Assembly (NCBI RefSeq): GCF_018320785.1
Contig: NC_054867.1
Location: 33,297,855 to 33,361,854, forward strand
From: Cheilinus undulatus
Taxonomy: Eukaryota; Chordata; Actinopteri; Labriformes; Labridae
Reading direction: 5' to 3'
Length of the DNA: 64,000 nt
This document shows, one piece after another, positions 26,099 to 39,600 of this stretch. Numbering within the stretch: position 1 is the stretch's first letter; the number at the start of each line of letters is the position of its first letter. The notes below the pieces were generated by a model. The model ran no database searches, was not told the origin of the DNA, and worked only from the letters and a program-made list of their open reading frames with translations. A program made the position numbers and the translations under genes.

Positions 26099-28194
26099 TG
26101 TTTCCTTCAGCATACACCACAGTGGAAAACCCCATGTCAGTCAGTGGGTATGAAAGCTTGTCAGACATAGCAACAGTAACCAATGTGGGGTGGGGCTTAG
26201 CAAAGGGCCAACTGGAAAGAAAGAAAAAAATTACAGTTCCTCAAGTGTCCACATGAGGCCAGAATCAAAAACTGTGAAAGTACCATACCCATCAGAAATA
26301 AACATGTTAAAAGCCTCGTTCAAAAAATGTTGGTCAAAACAGGTCATGTCTTTATCAGGACACTGAAAAGGGAGAAGCATTTTTTCCCATCAGTGATGAA
26401 TTGATGATATCAAGGACACACATTACTTGTGAGGGATTGCTGACATTGGCAGATGGGCCTGCAGCCGTTACTCGGAGGATCAGGGTGTTTCATTGACAGT
26501 TGAGACAGCATTTCTAATTTGGTAACCAATGCTTACAAACTTCAAAATTATGCTTCAAAGAGCAGTGGGTGATGTCATTAGGACCACGTCCATGTGGTAT
26601 ACAGTATATGGTGTATATTGTAGTTGAGGTCATAAATGTTGCTGTTGAAGAATTTGAAATGAGTAGTTTATTTATTTTGATGGCTGGGAAACTAATAGAT
26701 TGTTTACAATGGGCCTGGATATGAGAAAAAATGCAGTTTGGTAACATTGTTCAATATTGCAATAGGTATAAAAAGTGTAATAAACAGACTAATAGAGAAC
26801 ATTTTAAGTTTGTGACTCACATGTTTTGCTCTTATCTTCTGTTCATGTTTTACAAGATGCCCGTTTTTCTGAGGGTAAAAGCTTTTATTTCACATGCATT
26901 ACTTCTGCTATGTTAAAATTGTGACTGCAACAATGAAACCATGTAACCCTGTTTGACAGTGTACTTTGGTCATCACTATGTTTTGATATTTTCCACCACA
27001 GAAACATTAAAAGAGTGTACAGTGTGGTTTTAAACCACACTGTCTTGAACTGCTCAAGATCATACAGCTGTACCACATAACAGATACAGTGAGATTAAAA
27101 AGACACCCTGCACTAAACAATTGTACACCATGTGAGCTACAGCAGAGGTGCTGTTCCTGGTGCTTCAGTTGAAATGAAACAAGTATTATCTGCCTTGTAA
27201 AATAACCATAGGTTTTGGGATTCATTCTCTCACTGGGATTTATGCCTTTGGCTAAAATGTGTTGTCTAATGGCAGACATCCCAGATCCACAACTCCCTTT
27301 GTTTATTTCCCGAGTCAACCATCTATGTGCTTAATTACTTTACAGAGAGTTTACCAGAGGTATCATACTTCTGAATTGATAACTTGTATATATTTGTGTG
27401 TTTTTTGCCTCTTAACATGCCTTCTTTGAGAACAGGTCAATATGAAGATCAGAGGTTATGTGTGGGATATATTCTCAGTCTCTGTCTATCAATAATGGCT
27501 GGAGGGCCTATAATAGATGAGAAAGAAAGCCCACCACAGGAGGCAATATGGGAAAAACCAATTTAAGTTACTACTATTGACACACTGTTGCTGCATAACC
27601 TCAGTCCAGGAGTTTTATTGGTTGAACTAAGACTAAGAATGTCTAATGCTACAGCCTGAGGCAAGTGGAGGTTTCATGAAGGTTAGAAAGTTTACTTTGA
27701 TAGAAACGGTTTGAGCTGATTAAACTTTGTTTTGTAGTTATATTGAAGGCTGTTTGTGGTGCTTTGTATAGCTTGCACTTGTTTGTAAAGTGCTATACAA
27801 CTGAATTTACATTTTTAGTATTTTACTGTACATCTTTTTAACTGATTAAACAAGTATCACCAACGCCACAGTTGATGCTGGATTGCATCATCTACCATTG
27901 GTGCTCTCCAAATTTCATGAGCAACTCAACAAATTTGCTAACTATTAAACACTGAACAACAAAAGGTGTGGGACTGTAAAAAATGGATTGTAGTGATAAA
28001 TCAGTATCCAAAACAAAACGTGCATTGATCCAGACAGATGTTTGAATCTGATTTATGTATTTCTTTAGAAGGAATTTATGATCTGTTCCACTTCAAATTC
28101 CACTTGATCCTGTGATCTGTCTTCTTGGAAAAACAATAGGTCTTAATTTGACTAAAGGTTTAAAGTGTCATTGACACGGTCTTTATGGTTTCTA
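26099..28194. other. Unassigned spacer with a 25-bp palindrome
   Basis: Nothing coding recognised. ACAGTGTGGTTT, one T, AAACCACACTGT forms a perfect palindrome at 27019-27043. Confidence 0.45.
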
Positions 28195-28575
28195 GAATGT
28201 ACGATACAAAACTATACAACACGACAAGACATGACACAACATGATATGTTACGATACAATACGCTACGATGAGGCCAATTTTCCTTTTTTTGACTGATGT
28301 TGGTGATGCTGAGTCATTGAAGAAAAAAAATGTGCCTGACTGTGATGTGCAGGGTCACTGAACGAAGCTATATGATATGACACAGATAACTGTCATCTTT
28401 GGACTGATGCTGTTATGCTACAACTTTGAAGAAAAAGTGTGCTTGACTGTGACAAAATGATACAATAGGATGGGATACGATATGAAAGAATATGATACAA
28501 TATGATACGATACGATACGGTAAGATACGATATGAAATGACACGATATGACACAATAGCATACTATATGACTATG
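28195..28575. repeat. GATAC/ACGAT-type pentamer satellite patches
   Basis: Degenerate ATACGATAC units at 28195-28275 and 28455-28575, with intervening unique sequence. Shorter or longer patches of the same motif lie at 29388-29415 and 30885-31105. Confidence 0.75.
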
Positions 28576-28795
28576 ATTCAATACGATATCATTACTAATC
28601 TAAGTATACTTACTGTACAAAGCAATTTACTTAAATCACAACTTTGCAGGATGGTTTTGATTTTGATGTCTAAAATTGCTAACACACACAATTCCAGCTG
28701 ATCCAGACATCTGTCTTCTTGGAAACAAAGCAGGTCTGAATTTGACAGAAAGGTTTTTTGTTTCTTTTTTTTTAAATCATTGACCTAGCCTTTAT

Positions 28796-29363
28796 TAACC
28801 TTGCAAAGCGGATGGTTTCGCCCATTTCCATGTTTCTTACTGGCAAATCCATCGTGCAAAGCTCCCATCTGAGCCGTTTGGGCCCGGTTAGAAAGTGACA
28901 GGACCAATCAGCATCGAGGGGCAGTATTTTCGGGGTGTTACGTATGCAGCAGCAAGAAGAGACCGGTGCAATTATGGTGGAAGACATTAGCATGGTTGCT
29001 TCCAAAGTGCCAGTTTTATCAGAACTTCACAACATTTCTTTATTAAAAGAAGAACAAAGAACAGCATTGAGCTGTTTTCTTTTCAAAAACAACAAAAGTC
29101 ATGTACTGACACGTCTGCAGTTCTCTATCCAGTTCTTTATCCAGTCCTCTATGGAGTTTAATCCTCGGTAGGGGCTCACCTCGGTAACGGCTACTTCATG
29201 TGTTTTGTTGCTCTGATTGGCCCGTAAAGATACGACAGACAGAACGTTCATCACATCACCCTCTGAGTTTTTTTTTTCAAAGGCTCTGCCCTTTCCCAAA
29301 CGCCATCTATGGAAGGTTTACCAGATGGATGTGTGAAACAAATCCATCTGGCGTGTCAGGTTA
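28796..29363. mobile_element. 568-bp DNA transposon copy 2 with perfect 9-bp target duplication
   Basis: Same family as 911-1461. The flanks are AGCCTTTAT on both sides (28787-28795 and 29364-29372, 9 of 9). The left end TAACCTTGCAAAGCGGATGG and the inverted right end TAACCTGACACGCCAGATGG are partly alike. It carries 14 bp near the right end that copy 1 lacks. Its inner frame reads LKEEQRTALSCFLFKNN, resembling the segment just before the Walker A motif of RecQ-type helicases. Confidence 0.8.
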
Positions 29364-29415
29364 AGCCTTTATTGTTTCTGGAAAATGTTCGATATGATAC
29401 GATACGATACGACTG

Positions 29416-30884
29416 ATACAGGTCAATGTTCCCTTTGGACTCAAGTGCCTCCCTTCATTACTTTACTCACACATTCAATACTAAGTTGCTAAAATCAGAA
29501 ATGTTCCTTCCAGAACAAGAAGTATCTTTCCTTTAAAGAAATCTTGATTAAAACACGCAAGTTGCAATCAAGACCATCAACTTCTCTGTAGTGTAATGTA
29601 GTAGCCTTTGTTGTCCACCAGGGGGGGGCGTTCCATGAGTTGATGACTCTACAGATGTATGCAACAGTGTTCCCTGCAACGTAACTAAAAATACAACTTT
29701 TTAAGATATTTTTTATAATCAAATTCAAGAATTTTCAAGGATCTGATAGAATCCTTAAAAATATGACAAGGTAAATTATTTGTTGCCTATGTAAAATAAG
29801 TGCTAAAGGGGATAAAATACAACTGGTGATGGAGACTCATGTCAGTTTGATGGTGGTATAATCTGACCTTTCAGACAGGCTAAGTGCCACTGGAGCAGAG
29901 CCAGATTTAAACAGCGTCCAAGCAGATGGCGGAGGCAGCCAGCAAGGACACACAAACATGCTCCTCCAGCAGAGGCAGAGTGATTGAGACAACCTGTGGT
30001 GCTGCCACCTGTTTTTAGCACACTGCATAATTAAACCATACCCACAAAACTCACTGCTCAGCGCAATGACTCACTTTCCCAGCATCCCTCAAGCAGCACT
30101 CAGTGAAACCATTCATCACAAAGTGCTAAAAGGAGCTCAAATAGTTCCTTTTCTTTTATCTCCTTTGTCTTCCCATGCCTCCATCTCCATTCTAACCATA
30201 AATCCCTTCCTGCTGTACTACCTAAAACACACCATCAAACCCTCCAGGGGATGAAGGGAAAAAAGGCTTGAGGAAGTAAGAAAGAAATGATTTGACGTGC
30301 TAAGCTTTTCACAAAATACATTTAACTTTGTGCCACCTGGAATAGCACAGTATGACTCACAAGTGAACGTGATGATCATGGCATTGGATATCGATCATTT
30401 CCTTCCTACTGCCTGAGCCCACCTGAGTTAGTGATGATTCATTCCATCACATTTCACTCACACACAAAAATACACACAAACATCCATAACCATTATGTTT
30501 CCACTAAAATAAGCATACAGGTGGTATCTCAAGAGGGTTATTGAAACACCTCGGCCTGATCTCAATCTTGAATGTCATTCAGAATATCATTCAAAGTGTA
30601 TATTGTTGTCATTAATTGAGTAGAAATAGGTCAAAAGAAAATAAAGGTAACTCTCTATATAGCATTGAACTGGGCTCTATGAGGGTTTTAATGGCCCTTT
30701 ACGTGCTGACTCAATGTGCAGCAAAGAGAATTTGTGAGAACACTGAGGCCTGTGGGACATATATGTGATGTGCTTTCGGCTGATGCAGCTGATGTTGCTG
30801 GGTCTTCGAAAACACAGTGTGCCTCACTATGATGCACAGGTGTATTGTTGAACACAAGACAGTAAGATAGGAGTTATATGGTGC
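29416..30884. other. Unassigned spacer
   Basis: Unique AT-rich sequence with chance frames only (29837-30028 minus, 30066-30254 plus). Confidence 0.45.
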
Positions 30885-31105
30885 AGTTTGATACAATACG
30901 ATGAGGTATGGTATGACACGATCTGATATGATAAGGTAAGGTACGCTACGATATGATAAGATACGGCATGATACGATGCGATCTGATACGATAGGGAACA
31001 ATACGATACAATCTGATATGATAAGATACAGTAAGGTGCGATACAATACGATATGATAAGGTACCGTACAATACAATACTGCACGATATGATACGATACG
31101 ATAAT
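30885..31105. repeat. Degenerate GATAC/TACGA satellite
   Basis: About 220 bp of TACGATACGAT-, GATATGATAAG- and GGTACG-like units in 5-bp register. It creates long tyrosine/serine/isoleucine-rich open frames on the minus strand with no protein character. Followed by a V-SINE-like core. Confidence 0.8.
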
Positions 31106-31124
31106 GCAGAGATAATGCATGTTA

Positions 31125-31240
31125 CAATGCTACAATGTCATTTAGTAGATGCTTTTGTCCAAAGTGACTTACTGAGTTAGACAGGTGCTCATGCGAAAGG
31201 GCCCACAATGGATATTGATCTTGTCCTGGCAGGGTTTCAA
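31125..31240 (+). repeat. V-SINE-like conserved core
   Basis: GTCATTTAGTAGATGCTTTT followed by GTCCAAAGTGACTTAC matches the conserved central domain of fish V-SINEs (typical form CATTTAGCAGACGCTTTTAT). No clear tRNA-like head was seen; it abuts the GATAC-rich patch to its left. Confidence 0.65.
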
Positions 31241-31703
31241 AGCCAACCTGCACAGCCTTACACTGTTTCCCAACTGCATGCAACATAAGGGTGCATCAGC
31301 AAAAAGTCAGCTTAAGTCCACTGTTTGCTATTAGACTGCCATTTTTACCCCGTAACCCCGTTTTACTTTGCTCACTGTCACTTGCTTTGGCATAGGCAGG
31401 GAAAGAGGGGGATGACAAATCACCCGGAATGACCTACAAGAGCATTTTTTATCTTCTTTCACTTTAATTGCACATTGAGCTTCTTAGCTTGTTTTAGAAA
31501 GTGGAGATAGTGCTGCACTGATATTATCTATATCCGTCTTTAAAAATATCAACCTTATTGCACTTTTACATATGTGACTGATGTCCGCATATCTGTAAAT
31601 TACACAGGTTAAAAAAAACTTCTACTTTTATTAGTAAAAGTAAAAGTACTGGTCTATAAATCTACTGAAGTAAAAGCACAAAGTCAACTTTAAGTACTGA
31701 GCA

Positions 31704-32617
31704 CTAGGGGTGTAAAGGTAAGTGTATTCATACCATATCTGTTCGGTATGGACCTCTCAGTATGGTACAGACTTGTACCTAACGGATACATGTGGAATGA
31801 AAATCACAGACAGAAAACCAGAGAACAACTCACTGTCACACTGTCCTGACAACCACACGACCACAGCAAACGACAGCAACAGCCTGAATATTCCCAGATA
31901 AAAGTGTCCTGTTTAGGAACACTTTGTTTCCCAGTAAAATACAACAGTGGACAAAGACAACACTAGTAGTGCTGACATTATTCAGCAGGTGTATTGCTGA
32001 CAGCACCTCCTCCAGCGGATCAATCAAAGCATTTGAAAAGGCTCCACTCAAATGAGAATGTTACTCTAACCAGGAGAAACAACATCATGTCCGCAGCTGT
32101 GTCATAGGTAAAGTTATCCTCAGGTTTCACACGGCTCTAACCTTTTTATCCCCCAAGATGGGCTGTGAAAAGTTCTCCCAAACTTTGTAGTAGGTCCCAC
32201 TGGTTCAAAAAGTAATCCAGTATTGAAGTCTGTGCTGAAATCGGCAGGATAGACGCTAATTAGCACAGTTAACAAGCTAACTTATGGTCGTATGATGATG
32301 TGTTCAAGTTGGCTCGGAAATTTTAGTGTTTAAAGAATGGTACAACTATGTCAATATATCAGTTAAAACAGCCTAGTAATTCAAAAACGTATTTATTTAT
32401 TAATATTTTCATTAATTAAAGACCTTTTGGAAGGAGGTTGCAGCATTATTAATAATTTAAATGTAATTTATTCAGCCCATTTATTTTAATACAATTTAAT
32501 AAAATAAAAAAAATTTCTGTTATTTATTCGCTTTAATTACCAAAAACGTACTGAACCTTGACTTCAAAGCTGAGGTACGTACCGAACTAAAATTTTTCTG
32601 TGCCGCTGCACCCCTAG
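31704..32617. mobile_element. Probable hAT-like element, about 910 bp
   Basis: CTAGGGGTG at the left and CACCCCTAG at the right are exact inverses. Inside each end are GGTATGGACC/GTACCGAAC-type tracts common to fish hAT relatives with CTAGGGGTGTAACG ends. The flanking octamers do not match, so the target duplication has decayed or the ends are mis-set. Confidence 0.5.
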
Positions 32618-33600
32618 TATAGACAAATTCTAAAATGAGTTTGACAAAATTCATTCATAGTTGAACAGAAACCCAGTACTGGCTATTACTCAGTTAGAAA
32701 CTAATACAAATAGGGTTGTTAAATACATCCTCACTATTGACTATGATCATAACCAGGGGCTTTCGATTCGTGATTGCTGTAAAATAACCAAGCAGACTAA
32801 TGAAAAAGTAAATATTTATATAAATGAAAAGGCTACCAGTCAAAGGATATAACACCTCTGTACTCAAAATATTAATTCATGTAAAGCTTCCAGCGTAGAA
32901 TATGAAAATAGGTTGGAGAAAATACATATTTGTCTGCATCAATATTACAATACACTTATATTTACAAATTATCTACACATTGTTGAATTTATATACATAA
33001 TGGCTGCAGTATACACAACCTGTTGCCAAATCGTCATTTATCTCATAGTGAATGGCCATCCAAACCCCCACCCCACCCATCCCGTTACCAGCCCTCGATT
33101 CTGGTGGCAAGAGATTGTACAACTGAGAGAGCTTCAGACTAAGAACCTCAGGTTTTTGCTTTAGCACCATGAGACCGTGCAACAGAAAGTTCTAGGGACA
33201 ATATATCTGACAGCAGGTGCCACCAATGGTTTAATGACAATGTGTGTGTGGGGGTTTCCACCACATTACCAAAGTTTTCTTTGCAGCATTAAGACCAAAG
33301 AAGCAAAATCTTTTCTCATGTACAGACAGAGGGACCTTGGAGTTGTCATTGAGCAAGCATTAAAAGAGGCAACATGGAATCTCCTTGCTAAGAATTTCTG
33401 AGAGAGGTTTTGTAACATCTGACCAAAAGGACAGTACGATGGGACACTCATGGCTTGCTGTGATGCAGTATCCAGTTATACTTTTTTCATGATTCTCACT
33501 TGTCTTTTACTTATTTTTAAACTAATATTTTTCATTTGCTATTACATGTAGTGACATACATGAGACAAGTTAGTGCAATGCAAACAAAGAGGAAAAATAC
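32618..33600. other. tex264 intron 2 start, nothing recognised
   Basis: Downstream (on the minus strand) of tex264 exon 2. Searched by eye for the expected next exon, which should begin near an ERKLC-like motif; none seen. Confidence 0.45.
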
Positions 33601-36600
33601 CTTGATGTAGTGGTTCAGCGGTGCGTAAACCTTTAGTCTGAGGAAGATGGAGAGAAACGTCCTGTAGGGGAATGAGGTAGTGACCACATGTGTGACTTCA
33701 GGAAAGGAATAAACATTAAAGCCCGCTGACTTGTAGATCTTCAGAAGATCCTCGTCTGCTTTGTTTTGTCCCTCGCTCAGAATACTGCCGGCAGCATAGC
33801 GGCATAGAGGCCCCTAGGATCAAGAGAACAAATAAAGTTAGGTTGACGATGGAGAACAAACAAACAAGACGGACTGATTGATAGCTTCAAGTGAGGGAGA
33901 AGAAATAGATATACAGGTCCATCTTTTTTCCCTCATTAGTCCAGAAAAGATATTTATAAAGAGCCTCCAGTATGACAGCAGCCCTCACTGGTAACTACAC
34001 TCAGCTGTTAGCCAGCTCTTTCAGAACAAATAATGTTTGCTGAGGGTTTATGGACAGGAAGTGATGGACACAAGTGTAATGCTGCACATCATCTTTCCAC
34101 ATGCCAGCATCAGGGCAAATAAACTCTGACACTTTCACCAACAAATCAAGAGTCCCTGCCTGACTCCAGGGACTGATGAGGCACAAACTTCTGTTTCTAC
34201 TATAAGGCAGAGACAATTCCAAAAATAATGAGGTGTTAGCCAAAAAAGTAATCTCCTCTGATGTCAACCAAGTGCCAAATTTAAAGAGAAAATATGCCCC
34301 TCCTTGGAGTTTAATTGGAGCATTTGGCAACGCAGCAATTATTGCCGCTTCCTCCAGTCTGAGCACCCCGGCGCCCATTAAAAAAAAAGAAGAAGAAAGA
34401 GAGACACTCCTTACAAATGAATACTCCTGGGAAATCCAAGATGTTCTCCCTACTGTGCTGAGCTGAGCACCACTGAAGGCTCAGGCAATAAATAAGCCAG
34501 AATGGTCCAATTTGTTCATAAACCCATCAATGCTACGCTTCGAGCACATCTTGAGGATGCCGATTTTCTCCTTCACCCCTGAACATGCAAGGCCAATGAT
34601 GGGAAGACGTGGCATTCAGAGTAGACTGTGGAGAATGCTGATTTTTCTAACAAGACATCTGAAACACACAGAAAGGCTGCAAGTTAGGAGAGATATGCAA
34701 ACAATTCTGTCTGATTCTTAGAATTAAGGTCATTTGAAACACTGTTGCACACAGCTTAGTGCATTTTGAAGTATGAGTAATACTTTGCAGTACAATAAAC
34801 TTGATTTTTGTGAGTGCATGAAATTGTTTATTTTAAATACATCATTTTTAGTTCCTTGAGAAGTTTATGGAACTCAAAATCTTATAGTTTACCAAATACC
34901 TTTGGCAAATTTTTAAATTTAAGTAGTAGGCCTTCTCACTGAAAAAATAGCATTTTTTAAAAACCACTTTAAGTAAGAATTCCACCTAAAGTAGGCTAAC
35001 TAGAGCAACCAAGTGTGGTGTGACACCCAATCAATGATAATAATGATAATATCACCCCATACAGGCGGGAGCTCTTTACATAAGAGGATAAGGGGATGCA
35101 AAAAGTTTTTATTTTACTTGTGAAAAAATGTGAGAATTCTGAGGAGGAAAAAAGTCATAATTCTGAAATTAAAGTCATAGTTCTGAGATTGAAGTCAGAG
35201 TTCTGAGATTAAAGTCAGATTTCTTAGATTAAAGTCAGATTTCTTAGATTAAAGTCAGAATATTAATGTAGGAATTCTGAGGAAAAAGTCAGATTTCTTA
35301 GATTAAAGTAGGAAATATGAGGTTAAAGTCAGAATTCTGACTCTTTCCTCAGAACTCTATTTTCTCACAAGTAAAAAAAAATTGCATCTCAAAATTTTTG
35401 TTTTTCAGTGGCCCCAATCCTCTTCCGTAGCTCTTTAACTGAGTTGATAACTTACTTGTACAAGTTTAATGCCTGTGGTTTAATGCCCACAGGCAAAAAA
35501 ATGCAGATTAAGTGTCAGGTAGGCGGGGCAGTGGGACACAACTGCAGACAACAGGTTTCTAAAAGTTATTCAAGAAGGATAATCACTAAATCGCAAGCGA
35601 TTAATGGGAAAGGGGGGAAAAGAAAAGACCAAGAAAACTAGCCAGAAACCAAAAACTCCTGCTCTTGACAATACTAAGAAAAGGGGAAACTAAACCACTG
35701 CTGCCTTACATCTGAAATGAACACAAACTATTAGGGAGACTGAGAATCTATCTTCAGATGAAAAACAAAGACCACCAATCTGGTGTGAAAAGGAGAAACA
35801 AAAACACTGGTTAATGGTTTCCAGTACCAACTAATCTTTAACCCTGGGGCAACTGGTTATTCTCATAAAATATAATCAAGAAATTTCATAGACAATGCTT
35901 ATGTGACCAGAAACTTTCAAACTCACAAAAAGCAACACTAGGAGATGCTCTCAAAACCTCTGATGGTGAGATCATGAGTCAGCACAGAGTGCTGCAGCCT
36001 TAAAGTATATATGTTTGCCCTACCTGGCCCCAGTCAGTGGCAATCAGCTAGGGCTGGACAATTAATTGAATTTTGATCGTGATTTCAATTTGGGCTTCTC
36101 ATGATCATAAAAACATTATAATCGAAGAAAAACGATTAATGTGTGCTTCAAAGAGTATTTTTGGGTTGTGTTTATGGCTGTGTTATTAGTGATTTTTGCA
36201 TGTTGCAAATTTTGCAAGTTTTACAGGAGTGCATGTAGATTGGATATTTATTTTTATTTATTGTTTTTTATTGCTATTATTTAATATATTGTTATTATTT
36301 TACTTGTTACTAATTAATTTTTTATTCTTCTTTTATGTTGTGGTTCAATAAACACTCAAATTTTGAAATCAATGAATAATTGTGTTTATTAATCGTGATT
36401 TCAATATCAATCAAAATAATCATGATTGTTATTTTTGCCATAATCATCCAGCCCTACAAACAGCCACACACACACCTGGCCCTGCCCTGATTGACACACA
36501 CTCAGTGAATTACCAGGCTGATCTTCCTCACATTAAGGGATGACAGTTAGATATTTTAAGTACAATGACCAAAAAAAACTAAATAATTTGAGTACTGTAA

Positions 36601-39600
36601 ACTGAAAAGTAAAAATGAGTTCTATAAACTCAGAAAAAATAGAGTTAAAACAGCTGTTCGGGATTTTCGAGTAAGCACAACTCATTTTATCTACCTTGTA
36701 CTGATCAGTCTTACAGGGTATTTTGTTCTATTGTTAATTGAATTTCTCTCACTGAGATTAAAAATCCCATTATCAGGACAAGCAGCAGCAGCATTAGCAA
36801 CCATATGTTCAAACCTTAAACAAGTGACATGAATACATTTAAATACATGAAAAACAAGTGAAATAGTGACAAGCATCTACAGCCAGGGGTTCCTGCCTCT
36901 AAGTCACCAATCACTTTAATAGTACCCACTGAGACCAGTTCATACATTTTCAGGTCTTTGAAAGGACAGCAGCAAACTAAAACAACTTTTTCCTGCAGTT
37001 CACTTCTGACCTTTGAAACAGACCGTTAGAAATGTTCTGGAGAATTGGAAGTTTCTGTACTATTCTGACTGATGTAGGTCAGAAAGTACGTCACAAGTAG
37101 ATCTGAAATAACCTTCCAAGTCAGAATAAAGCAATATTTAAGTCTGTGTGTGGACAAGAAGGCCAACCAACAAAACAAAAACAATGAGCAGCAAACATCT
37201 TTAAAACTGCTGTATCACTGACTTAAAAAATGACCGGCAGATGCAGTAGAATTTAAAATTTTGAAAAACATAAATGAAGTAACCATAAAGAACAGATCAA
37301 GTGGTTTCTGATACTTTTATGATCACTTTCCTGCTCTGTTCCTATGCCCAGAGAATCTTTAGCTTGAGTCAGACTGTTAGAAACTCTGCATGCAGATGAC
37401 TTGAGACCAGTTGCCAAGCCTGAATTACGTGCATTGTTTTCTCCCGACAGTTCGATTTTTTTAATGCATGAAGAGGAGCTGCTTTGTCAAAACAAATCTC
37501 GTGAAAGTGATTGCTTCTCTGGTGCTTTCTTTTCTCCCTGCAATGTTGTAAAAATGATTTTATAAGTGATGGTGTAAACAACACATTGTTTGTCCTGCAA
37601 AACTTGGTATCACAATGCTTTGATACTCTGTAATTAACGGGTATGTTTAATAAACCCTCACAGATAAAGAGATATTCCGTAACAGCCTCTTTCAGCTAAT
37701 TCAAAGATGAGTATTTTTCAGCCACACCATTTTGAATATCTTGTAATTGCTTGGCTGACCTTAGTTAGCACCACAAATACATTTGGGAGAGTTTATACAT
37801 GAGGGTATTTTTGACACTTTGGATGTTTTGGGAGCTCACAGCAGGAAGTCTGAGCCGAGCAGACTTATTAATCATCACAGGCTTCATGCAGGGAGTCCAC
37901 AACAAAGAACTGCATGCCAAAAGCACAAGCCTCTGTCCACAATCTTTGTTTTTTCCTTTCTAGACTCATCAAGAAACAAGTGTGCTGTCTTTTGAACTGT
38001 CTCCAATACACTGGCAGCTCAGCCCAGGCAAAAATAAAGCTTCTAAATTGACTGAAAAAGCTAGATTTTTGTGTCTAGGTTGCACATCAGCTGAATTGAC
38101 TTTAGTGAGGAAATGGGGTTAAAAAAAATCGAACCATCTTCACCCATGTAAAGAAAAATCCGTCTGGGATTAAGTCAGACTTGCATTTGAAATGTTTAAC
38201 TCTAACCTTCAGAGAGGGTAAGGGTTGAGGGGATTTTCTACTATTTCATCACTTTCCACAAAGACAGACGTGCAATTTATACTCATTTACTGACCGGCAT
38301 CTCTGGAAGCAACCGTGGCTGCAGCTTTCATCACATAATGACCCGAACATGGGTCTGTGAAGAGCAAGTATCCAAGGCCACCCATGAGGGGGGATAAAGG
38401 GGAGACATTTCAGGGGCCAAAACCGTGGTCCTTTTTCAAGTAGAGCTTTGATAATCATTTTTATTTTTAACTTGATTAATACCCACTCTTAACAAAGCAA
38501 CAAAAATCTAATTGTATTTATGCTGTAGTACAATACCGCCTTTTTCCTAAATGAAACCCCTTCTCTCAAAGCAGAATTAGCTTTTTATTGGTGATGTAAA
38601 CTATATGAGTGGGATACTGAAACAAATCACTTTGAAAGTAATGTCAGACTTCTAACCAAGGTTATTACAGTTAACTAATACTAACTAAATAACTAACACT
38701 AAAATGTAAAAATCATTGTATTTAACTCAAACTAAATAAAAACTAAGATTTACCAAAAAAAGAAAACTAAATAAAACTTAATTCTGTGCTGACAAAATTA
38801 ACTAAAACAATACAATTGAAGACAAAATCCCCTTAGTTTTAGTCTTTGACATGAACACCCACGACTAGAGAGGGTGAACTTGTCTGAATTGATTGAAGAA
38901 GAATTCACACACCAGTCATTTTAGGTCTTCAGATGTATAAAAACATCAAAATTGAACAAATAAAATGAAAAGCGAAGAACCCTTTTGGGTCTCACCCCTG
39001 ACAGAAATCCCATATTTCAGAAAAAACTAAAACTAATAAAAAAAATTTACAATACAATATAATACAAAGCATTTTTGCAAAATATAAACTAACCTAAACT
39101 AACAAACTAGCAGTAAACACTAATTAAAACTAAACCAAAATTTAAAACAAAAGGTAAAAACTAAATAAAAATGAAAACTGATGAAAAATTGAAAACTATT
39201 ATAACTTTGCTTCTAACCCATGATGTGCACGAATGTCAGGTTGATGAAAACAAAGTAGAAGAAACCAAGAGCAATTAAATGTAAAATGATTACATGATTG
39301 TGAAAAAAGCAAAAATGGCAAAGACTGGCATAAATGATTTAGAAGTGGCAAAAAGAAGTTACACTAGTGGACAAAAAGGGGGCAAAGCCAAATAGTAGTC
39401 AGAAATTAGTTATAAGGTGCAAAAAAGTGGGGAGGAAATAGCAAAAATCAGCAAATTGGATTAGAAGTTGCAAAAAAGTACCAAAAATTGGCGAAAAGAG
39501 GCAAAATGGGCTAAGAGGGGAAGAAAAATGGTACAAAAAAGATGGATTGAAAGCAGTAGTGGCAAGTGGCAAAAAAATAATTAAAAGGGGAAAAAAGTGG

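Noticed and set aside
28393-31120. Minus-strand frames rich in Tyr, Ser, Ile, His
   Set aside because: Direct translation of GATAC/TACGA satellite units; pure repeat composition.
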